DNA of 29,832 nucleotides, taken from JBBRFH01 sp038224615. GTDB taxonomy: Bacteria > Planctomycetota > Phycisphaerae > Tepidisphaerales > Tepidisphaeraceae. Of the stretch, positions 24,411 to 29,832 are shown one piece after another. Each line of letters begins with the position of its first letter. Position 1 is the first letter of the stretch. A program made the translations under genes and the position numbers. A model generated the notes under the pieces. The model saw nothing but the letters and a program-made list of their open reading frames with translations. It did not search any database and was not told the DNA's origin. The stretch covers positions 1-29,832 of the forward strand of contig JBBRFH010000008.1 of assembly GCA_038224615.1 (NCBI GenBank), written 5' to 3'.

Positions 24411-24596
24411 TCGCAAGCGCTTACGCACCGTAACGGCGCTGCGTCGTGGGTGAGTTCCACGACACACACACGGGTCGACACGGGCGGTCAATTTACGAAC
24501 TTCGACCTGACCGATATCGCGAGCGTCACCGGCGTGCGGATCACGGCGGTGAACGACCCTCTGTCTTTGGACGAAATCCTGTTCATCGGTTATTGA
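24411..24596 (+). pseudogene. C-terminal remnant of a lost extracellular-type protein gene
   Basis: An open frame bounded by an in-frame TAA (24408-24410) and a TGA stop (24594-24596), with no ATG and no ribosome binding site. It reads ...WVSSTTHTRVDTGGQFTNFDL, then TDIASVTGVRITAVNDPLSLDEILFIGY. Alternating hydrophobic beta strands with SVTGVRIT and a final EILFIGY resemble the last strands of a jelly-roll or carbohydrate-binding domain. Neither an intact gene nor a start is present, so it looks like the 3' end of a deleted gene. A LacI-type operator-like palindrome sits at its left end. The family cannot be named from about 50 residues. Confidence 0.5.
24412..24425. promoter_or_regulatory. 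LacI-family operator-like palindrome
   Basis: CGCAAGCGCTTACG fits the LacI/GalR-family operator pattern NGNAANCGNTTNCN with the central CG. It lies 180 bases upstream of the FAD-oxidoreductase/GH141-like genes. A weak promoter (TTAAAA at 24362, TACAGT at 24386, 18-base gap) would start transcription just upstream of it, the position expected for repression. Inference from motif and position only. Confidence 0.5.
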
Positions 24597-24605
24597 TTCC
24601 AGACC

Positions 24606-25874
24606 ATGATCCGCGAGCGAGAATCAGACGGCGTCGAGATCCTTGTATGCGGTGCCGGACCGGCCGGCTGGGTCGCAGCATTGCAGTGTGCCCGCCTGGG
24701 CGTGCGGACGATGCTGGTCGAAAAATCGGGGATGCCCGGTGGGACGACGACACTCAACCGCGTCGCCGTCCCCGGCATTTTTCATGCGTGGGGACGGCAG
24801 GTGATTGCTGGCATCGGATGGGAACACGTTCTTCGAACGCTGCAGGAAACCGATCAGCCCGTGCCCGATTTTTCGGACATCCATGCCGCCCACTGGAAGC
24901 ACCAGGTGCGCGTCGATCCGACGGTATTTGCCGCGCTGATTGATGAGTCGATCCAATCTGCCGGTGTGCTCGTGCGGTATCACACCATGGTGGCAAAAGT
25001 CGACCGGCGTGATGACGGCTGGCTGGTCACGCTCTGCGGCAAAGAGGGGCTTCACACGGTGGCGGCGCGATGGCTGATCGACACCACCGGCGACGCTAAT
25101 CTTGCCGGGCTGGCCGGCGTTGAACTGCGCCGCTTCCCGACGCTTCAGCCGGGCACGCTGGTGTTCAAACTGGACGGGTACGATCCGTCAGCGATCGACA
25201 TGGAAGCCCTTGACGCCGCCGCGCACGTGGCGCTGAGTGAAGGGCGACTGGACAAAGGCGACTTCGGCTGGAACGGAACGTCGTTGCGCGGGCTGGTGCA
25301 TTCGCGCGGTGAAAATGCCATTCACGTCACCGGCATTGACGCCACCGACAGCGCTGGAAAGAGCGACGCAGAGCAACGCGGACGCGCAGCCGCCCTTCGG
25401 GTGTTTCGTTTTTTCAAATCGCAGCATGGCTTTGACAAACTTCACTTCACATGGAGCGCGCCCGAGTGCGGCATTCGCGACACGCGGACAATTGTCGGTC
25501 GCGCGACAGTAAATTACGACGATTACGTCACCGGCCGACTATGGGACGATGCGGTGTGTCACAGTTTTTATCCGATCGATCTTCACACCGACCACGGCCT
25601 GAAGTACGAAAAATTGCGCGAAGGCGTCGTCCCGAGCATCCCGCTGGGCGCGATGCAGCCGGTCGGGGTGGAGCGACTTCTGGTCGCCGGACGGTGTATC
25701 AGTGCCGATCAGTCGGCGCACTCCGCGTTGCGCGTGCAGGCCAGTTGCATGGCGATGGGCCAGGCCGCGGGTGCCGCTGCAGCTTACGGAGTACGCGAAA
25801 GCGAGCCGATAAAGCTAGAATCAATTCGAAGCACGTTGCGGCAGCACGGCGCGATCGTTCCCGGTTCGCGTTGA
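24606..25874 (+). CDS. FAD-dependent oxidoreductase of carbohydrate-degradation loci
   Basis: 422 residues. EILVCGAGPAGWVAALQCARLG (11-32) is the FAD-binding Rossmann motif GxGxxG; VEKSGMPGGTTTLNRVAVPG follows as in the FAD_oxidored group (PF12831-type). LIDTTGDANLAGLAGVE and the closing ERLLVAGRCISADQSAHSALRVQASCMAMGQAAGAAAA complete the flavin site. This class is common in planctomycete and Bacteroidetes polysaccharide loci; its substrate is usually unknown, probably a sugar or sugar-derived alcohol. No signal peptide is seen. The GH141-like gene follows after 32 bases, so they are likely co-transcribed. No clear Shine-Dalgarno precedes the ATG. Confidence 0.87.
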   Translation: MIRERESDGVEILVCGAGPAGWVAALQCARLGVRTMLVEKSGMPGGTTTLNRVAVPGIFHAWGRQVIAGIGWEHVLRTLQETDQPVPDFSDIHAAHWKHQVRVDPTVFAALIDESIQSAGVLVRYHTMVAKVDRRDDGWLVTLCGKEGLHTVAARWLIDTTGDANLAGLAGVELRRFPTLQPGTLVFKLDGYDPSAIDMEALDAAAHVALSEGRLDKGDFGWNGTSLRGLVHSRGENAIHVTGIDATDSAGKSDAEQRGRAAALRVFRFFKSQHGFDKLHFTWSAPECGIRDTRTIVGRATVNYDDYVTGRLWDDAVCHSFYPIDLHTDHGLKYEKLREGVVPSIPLGAMQPVGVERLLVAGRCISADQSAHSALRVQASCMAMGQAAGAAAAYGVRESEPIKLESIRSTLRQHGAIVPGSR

Positions 25875-25906
25875 CCGGGATGTTCCTCATTTTTCAGGGT
25901 CTTCCG

Positions 25907-27970
25907 ATGATGTGTATTGAAAACCTGTTCGTGTCCACCGAGGGGAATGATCAATCAAGCGGTAACTCTCCTGACGTCGCGGACGGCAGCGGAGGACCGC
26001 TCAAATCACTCGCGGGCGCACGCGATCGGGTGCGACGGCTTAAGAACGAGGCGAAGCTATCCGGGCCGGTCACGGTCAGGTTTGCCGACGGAGTTTATCC
26101 CATCACCGAGCCGGTTGTTTTCGGACCCGAAGACACCTATCCCGTCACCTATGCCGCTGCCGACGGCGCGCGGGTGATATTCGACGGTGGCCGCCCGGTC
26201 ACCGGCTGGCGCGATGCGACATTGAACGGCGGTGCAGTTTGGGCGGCTTCGGTGCCAGACGTGCTGGCAGGCAAAAATTTCTTTAGCTTTTTTGTGGACG
26301 GTGCCCGGCGTCCTCGGGCCTGCTGGCCAAAACTGAATGGCCCGGGTGTGCCGCAGTGGCTCTGGCTTAAAGACGTGCCCGATATTGACGTCAAGAGCGC
26401 GCCACTGTTTCAAGGGTCCGACCGCTTCGTGGTGCAACCGGAAGATTTTATTGCGAAACAGAATCAAACGGACGTCGAAGTAGTCGTGTTGCATTACTGG
26501 GTCGACGAGCGCATGCCGGTTGATTCTTATGACCCCGAAACAGGGCTGCTCGTCTCGCGAACTCAGTCGCGGTTTTCCTTGCGCGACGACTTCGAGTCGC
26601 GATTTTCCCGCTACTATCTGGAGAATGTGAAAGAGGCACTGACCGAGCCCGGCGAGTGGTACCTCGATCGCCCGTCGGCAACCCTTTTTTACAAGCCGCT
26701 GCCTGGGGAAACCAAAGAATCACTCCGCGCGTGCCTGCCGCTGGTCAATCAGTTGATCAAAATTACGGGTGACGCAGACAACGACCGCCCGGTGCAGTTC
26801 CTGCGGTTTCAGGGCCTGAGTTTCCGGCACACTGATGCGCAACGTATTACCAACAGCCATCTGCCGCGCCACATGATCACCGGCACTAAACCACTCGCGG
26901 CGGCGGCGCAGTCGGCGGTGGCGTATCCGGGCGTGATCGAGCTGGTCGCGGCAAAACACTGCGCGATCGAAGACTGCGACCTGTCGGCCGTCGGCTGGTA
27001 CGCATTCGAGCTTGGCGACGGCTGCGTCGCGAATCGGTTCGTTGGGAATCATTTACACGACATCGGTGCCGGTGGCGTCAAAATCGCCGGCGCCGCCGCC
27101 GACGGTCCGAGGCATCGTCGCACGGGAATGAACGTCATCAGTGACAACGTGATCGAATCCATCGGCCGGGTGTTTCACGCCGGTGCCGGAATCATAGTCC
27201 AGGAAAGTTACGGCAATAGCATCATTCACAACCACATTCGCGACGCCTACTACACCGGAATTTCTGTCGGTTGGACCTGGGGCTACGGCGAAAACGTCTG
27301 CCGCGACAACCGGATCGAATTCAACCACATTCACCAGCTCGGCCAAGGCTGGCTCAGTGATATGGGCGGCGTCTACACCTTGGGCGTGCAGCCGGGAACC
27401 ACCATCAGACACAATCTGATTCACGACATTCACGCCCACGGCTACGGGGGATGGGGCATCTATCCCGATGAAGGGTCGAGCCACATCGTGATCGAACAGA
27501 ATGTCGTTTTCGACTGCAAAACCAACTGTTTCAACCAACACTACGGCCGTGAGAACATTGTCCGCAACAACCTCTTCGCGACAGGCGGAACCGCCATCTG
27601 CAGTCTCGGGCGGGCGGAAAAATGGCTGGGCTTCACGTTTGAACGAAACGTCTGTGTCAGCGATGGTCAACCGATTTGGCTTGGCGATTACGCTTCAAAG
27701 CTCAACACGGGCGATTTCTATTCAGACCACAATCTTTACTTCAATCGCTCCGGCGAAGTCTTCCATTTTCGCGACAAAGCCAAGACCACGCGGCTGTCGC
27801 AGGAGCAATGGCAGCAGTCGGGTCACGACCGGCATTCGCGGGTCGGTGAACCGGGCGTGATGAATCTGGAGCAGGGCATCTACGAACCCAACGCCCTTGC
27901 CGAAGAATTGGGAATTATCGCCATCAACCTGAGCGAAGTCGGCCCGCGGGGTCGTGACCGACGCGAGTAG
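25907..27970 (+). CDS. Right-handed parallel beta-helix protein, GH141-like
   Basis: 687 residues from the ATG at 25907, where CAGGG precedes at 8 bases; an upstream ATG at 25880 in frame gives MFLIFQGLPM and no better site. The N terminus NLFVSTEGNDQSSGN...GPLKSLAGARDRVRRLK and GPVTVRFADGVYPITEPVVFGPED is the start of the GH141-type beta-helix, followed by VIFDGGRPVTGWRD. The helix coils are seen as CAIEDCDLSAVGWYAFELGDGC, NVISDNVIESIGRVFHAGAGI, NSIIHNHIRDAYYTGISVGW, CRDNRIEFNHIHQLGQGW and IRHNLIHDIHAHGYGGWGIYPDEG. GH141 includes alpha-L-fucosidase and xylanase activities. No signal peptide is evident, so location is unclear. Catalytic acids are not identified by eye, and other beta-helix families remain possible. 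Confidence 0.8.
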   Translation: MMCIENLFVSTEGNDQSSGNSPDVADGSGGPLKSLAGARDRVRRLKNEAKLSGPVTVRFADGVYPITEPVVFGPEDTYPVTYAAADGARVIFDGGRPVTGWRDATLNGGAVWAASVPDVLAGKNFFSFFVDGARRPRACWPKLNGPGVPQWLWLKDVPDIDVKSAPLFQGSDRFVVQPEDFIAKQNQTDVEVVVLHYWVDERMPVDSYDPETGLLVSRTQSRFSLRDDFESRFSRYYLENVKEALTEPGEWYLDRPSATLFYKPLPGETKESLRACLPLVNQLIKITGDADNDRPVQFLRFQGLSFRHTDAQRITNSHLPRHMITGTKPLAAAAQSAVAYPGVIELVAAKHCAIEDCDLSAVGWYAFELGDGCVANRFVGNHLHDIGAGGVKIAGAAADGPRHRRTGMNVISDNVIESIGRVFHAGAGIIVQESYGNSIIHNHIRDAYYTGISVGWTWGYGENVCRDNRIEFNHIHQLGQGWLSDMGGVYTLGVQPGTTIRHNLIHDIHAHGYGGWGIYPDEGSSHIVIEQNVVFDCKTNCFNQHYGRENIVRNNLFATGGTAICSLGRAEKWLGFTFERNVCVSDGQPIWLGDYASKLNTGDFYSDHNLYFNRSGEVFHFRDKAKTTRLSQEQWQQSGHDRHSRVGEPGVMNLEQGIYEPNALAEELGIIAINLSEVGPRGRDRRE

Positions 27971-28069
27971 ACGGTTGCGTCCGATTCACGCGCCGGCCAC
28001 TCACACGGCTCTAATGACCCCGCAGCAATGGTAGTCGGCATGCAATCGGAAAGCGGTGCGGATGATTGA

Positions 28070-28440
28070 CGACCGGCGCGGAAAACGGATGCACGCATCG
28101 AGCTTGATCGGCGGCGGGTTGCCAACGCGATTGCTTCGGAGACGGGCCGGCCGCTGAGTTACGCCCGGCAGAAGCCAGCGGTGTTGCCGAAGATGGGACC
28201 GTTCGTGGTGGCGATCGACGCGATCGTGCTGGCGGATGAATCAGCACCGCTAATGCAGCGCCATACGTCAATGCAGCTTCACCGCCGGCGGGTGGCCGAG
28301 CAGACCCACCGGTGCAAGTACGACCGGGTCCGGCGGTATGTAAACAAGCACCGGCGCCGCTGGCGTGAGACGCTGATCCCGCTGGACCATTCGCCTGGGG
28401 AGCGAATGGCGTGCGACTTCGGCGAGGAATCCCGACGCCG
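28070..28440 (+). pseudogene. IS21-family IstA transposase remnant
   Basis: One frame, open from 28070 with no start codon, reads IELDRRRVANAIASETGRPLSYARQKPAVLPKMGPFVVAIDAIVLADESAPLMQRHTSM, then VRRYVNKHRRRWRETLIPLDHSPGERMACDFGEE. The pattern P(K)xGPF-x-x-x-ID, QRHT, VRRYV and PGE-x-x-x-DFGE is that of IstA proteins up to the first catalytic aspartate region. The N-terminal HTH and everything after DFGE are missing, and no IstB gene follows. (The residues are split here; each run is shorter in the evidence than the full frame.) A decayed insertion. Confidence 0.72.
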
Positions 28441-28479
28441 AGAGCGGCGTGAAGGCGCTGCAGCGCCGGGCCTGCACGC

Positions 28480-28690
28480 CGGTGCCGGTACGCGCAGCCT
28501 TATCGATCCGCATGCTCAAACGATTCGCGCCTGGTGGGACGCCGGCGATCACAATGCCAGATCGCTGCACTGACGGCTGAAATCGGCAGGATTCAGTGGC
28601 GGTTTCGATATCGTGCGTCGCTTCGTATCCGCCTGGCGCACGCCCGAAGAACGGGAGCAAACCAGCGGCCCGGAGGTCGCGAATCCAAGG
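28480..28690 (+). pseudogene. Second transposase remnant, ISL3-like, with in-frame stop
   Basis: In the same frame, after the IstA fragment, the sequence reads LIDPHAQTIRAWWDAGDHNARSLH, a TGA stop at 28571-28573, then RLKSAGFSGGFDIVRRFVSAWRTPEE. The order WxxGxHNAxxLHxxLxxxGFxGxxxxVRRFV is that of the N-terminal helix-turn-helix half of ISL3-type transposases. The stop shows it is broken. A distinct origin from the IstA fragment is inferred from the change of motif. Confidence 0.55.
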
Positions 28691-28728
28691 AATAGTCAGT
28701 TCCGGCCGGCGGTGGGGTCTGAGTTGAA

Positions 28729-29832
28729 CTACTCCAGCCGCCACGGAATGGATGCGGTAAAGCCTGTAGCCCAATGGGGCTGGAAGATTGATTGATCCAT
28801 TTTGGCCGCGCCGCGACCGGCGGCGCTGAACAGGCCCGACCAGCGACTGGTCGTCAGTTTCAGTTCCAGGCCGCCAATCAGCGCGCCGGATTCGACTTTG
28901 ATCTCGGGCAGACTCGCCCAGGGCAGCGCGATCTCGTAGCGGGTCGTCATCGCCGCCTCATCGTGCTTCACCGTCACTCGCGGTTCCTTTAGCAGTCGAT
29001 TCGCGTTCGGCTGCTCCGGCGAGAAGGGGTAGCGGTGCAGCGGCAGCGCCACGCCAGGCCCGCGAAAGAGCCACGCCTGCGGCGTACCCTGCTGCGTCTG
29101 GTAGAAGCCGAACAGATAATCCGTCGCCTGCTGCGCATAGCGAGTCGGCTGGGTCGTCGGTCGCGCGATTGGCTGGATCGCCAGTTGCACGCTCTCGCCG
29201 GTGAAAGGCCAGCGCGGCGCGATTTTGTAGGCATAGCCGCCGGGGTGCAGTTCGTACCAGTCGTCCCGCGTCTGGTCCCAAGGCCGCTCAGCGCGCTTGG
29301 GCGTGCGGATCTCGGCCATCAGGTAGAGGTGAGCGTCGTCATAGGCCAGCGCATACCGGCCAGCGGTGTTATCGGCGGCGGTCAGCTCCTCCCACGGCAT
29401 CGCCGCCGCCAGCGCTGCGTTTACCCCGATCGACTGTGTGAGCACGACCGGCGTGATACCCGCTCGCGTCCACTCCTCGAACGACGCATCCAGCGTCGGC
29501 GTCAGCCGGCGAATGACGCGATGTTCGATCACGTCATCATGCACGAACGCCCCCGTCGGCGTCTCGACTCGCACCTTCACACTCGCCCGGCCGTTGCGCA
29601 TCGCCCCGGCGTGCGCGATGCGGACCGGAAGATCCCGCATCTCGCCCGCTGCCAGTTCCATCTCGACTGCCGAAGACTCGAACCGCCATCCCTCCGCCTC
29701 GACCGTGGCACGCACCCGCTGTGATCGCGGCAGCGGATTGGTCAAGCGAATCTGCATCTCCGCCCCATCGAGCTTGGCCGCCGTCGGATCGATCAGCCCC
29801 ACCTGCACCGGCCGCTCGAAGGATACCACCTC
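28729..29832 (-). CDS. CBM9-like carbohydrate-binding protein, C-terminal part (cut by right edge)
   Basis: 368 codons to the edge (reading ...EVVSFERPVQVGLIDPTAAKL); no true start is visible, so the N-terminal domains lie outside. Residues up to about 120 form a beta-sandwich linker (MQIRLTNPLPRSQRVRATVEAEGWRF, GEMRDLPVRIAHAG). The last 250 residues are a CBM9-like (DOMON-type) sugar-binding domain: TLDASFEEWTRA, RYALAYDDAHLYLMAEIRTPK, RPWDQTRDDWYELHPGGYAYKIAPRW, TTRYEIALPWASL and GGLELKLTTSRWSGLF. Such domains end large secreted glycoside hydrolases or related proteins. The gene faces the GH141-like gene across the transposase remnants. Enzyme class unknown. Confidence 0.75.
   Translation of the reverse strand, partial: EVVSFERPVQVGLIDPTAAKLDGAEMQIRLTNPLPRSQRVRATVEAEGWRFESSAVEMELAAGEMRDLPVRIAHAGAMRNGRASVKVRVETPTGAFVHDDVIEHRVIRRLTPTLDASFEEWTRAGITPVVLTQSIGVNAALAAAMPWEELTAADNTAGRYALAYDDAHLYLMAEIRTPKRAERPWDQTRDDWYELHPGGYAYKIAPRWPFTGESVQLAIQPIARPTTQPTRYAQQATDYLFGFYQTQQGTPQAWLFRGPGVALPLHRYPFSPEQPNANRLLKEPRVTVKHDEAAMTTRYEIALPWASLPEIKVESGALIGGLELKLTTSRWSGLFSAAGRGAAKMDQSIFQPHWATGFTASIPWRLE

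Noticed and set aside
24368..24454. 28-codon frame starting ATGAACCCG
   Set aside because: No ribosome binding site, no hydrophobic or domain pattern, and it overlaps the operator-like palindrome and remnant.

Overview
GC-rich window, most likely from a Planctomycetota bacterium of the Phycisphaerae type. This is an inference from gene content: a XylR-type regulator (LacI-like sensor plus AraC helix-turn-helix), a small exported protein with a PEP-CTERM-like tail, GH141-like / CE7 / CBM9 carbohydrate genes, and palindromic repeats reading (G)TAGGGTGGGATTCATCCCACC. No 16S rRNA or phylogenetic marker is present to prove it.

Layout. 0-3.6 kb: start of an aconitase-family leucine biosynthesis gene (minus strand, cut by the window edge), a GT2 polyprenyl-phosphate-type glycosyltransferase, a XylR-type regulator divergent from a UDP-glucuronate decarboxylase, and a strong terminator. 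3.6-7.7 kb (minus strand): a two-helix membrane miniprotein, 2-oxoglutarate dehydrogenase E1 (sucA), and a small exported protein with a PEP-CTERM-like end. 7.8-8.0 kb: tRNA-Leu(CAG), minus strand, with promoter and terminator.

8.4-13.1 kb: the metabolic core, a four-gene operon for a pyruvate:ferredoxin oxidoreductase (gamma, alpha, beta). Its fourth gene fuses a GltD/NfnL-like FAD-NAD(P)H oxidoreductase to a two-cluster ferredoxin domain. It takes the place of a separate delta subunit and suggests direct exchange between pyruvate oxidation and NAD(P)H. The window thus holds both an oxygen-tolerant (SucA) and a ferredoxin-dependent 2-oxoacid enzyme system.

13.4-14.8 kb: two small membrane proteins of unknown role among at least four palindromic intergenic repeats from two families. 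14.8-20 kb: a B12-binding-like radical SAM enzyme, Uup-type ABC-F ATPase, a tRNA-dihydrouridine synthase, a DUF167/YggU protein and a small membrane protein ending in a SFPASD-type motif. 20-24.3 kb: a membrane-anchored sorbosone-dehydrogenase-like beta-propeller, a palindrome-rich intergenic region with a further repeat family, a cobalamin-binding-fold protein lacking the cobalt-ligand histidine, and a CE7 carbohydrate esterase.

24.3-29.8 kb: a carbohydrate locus with a LacI-type operator-like palindrome, a C-terminal remnant of a lost gene, an FAD-dependent oxidoreductase and a GH141-like beta-helix protein. After these come two fused transposase remnants (IS21 IstA-like and ISL3-like) and the C-terminal part of a CBM9-containing protein running off the right edge. 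CE7, FAD oxidoreductase, GH141-like and CBM9 proteins together point to breakdown of acetylated plant or algal polysaccharide.

The most notable items are the Por operon with its fused NAD(P)H/ferredoxin subunit, the histidine-less B12-fold protein, the PEP-CTERM-like miniprotein, the palindromic repeat cluster, and the operator/gene-remnant junction near 24.4 kb. I see no CRISPR array, rRNA, prophage or intact insertion sequence.
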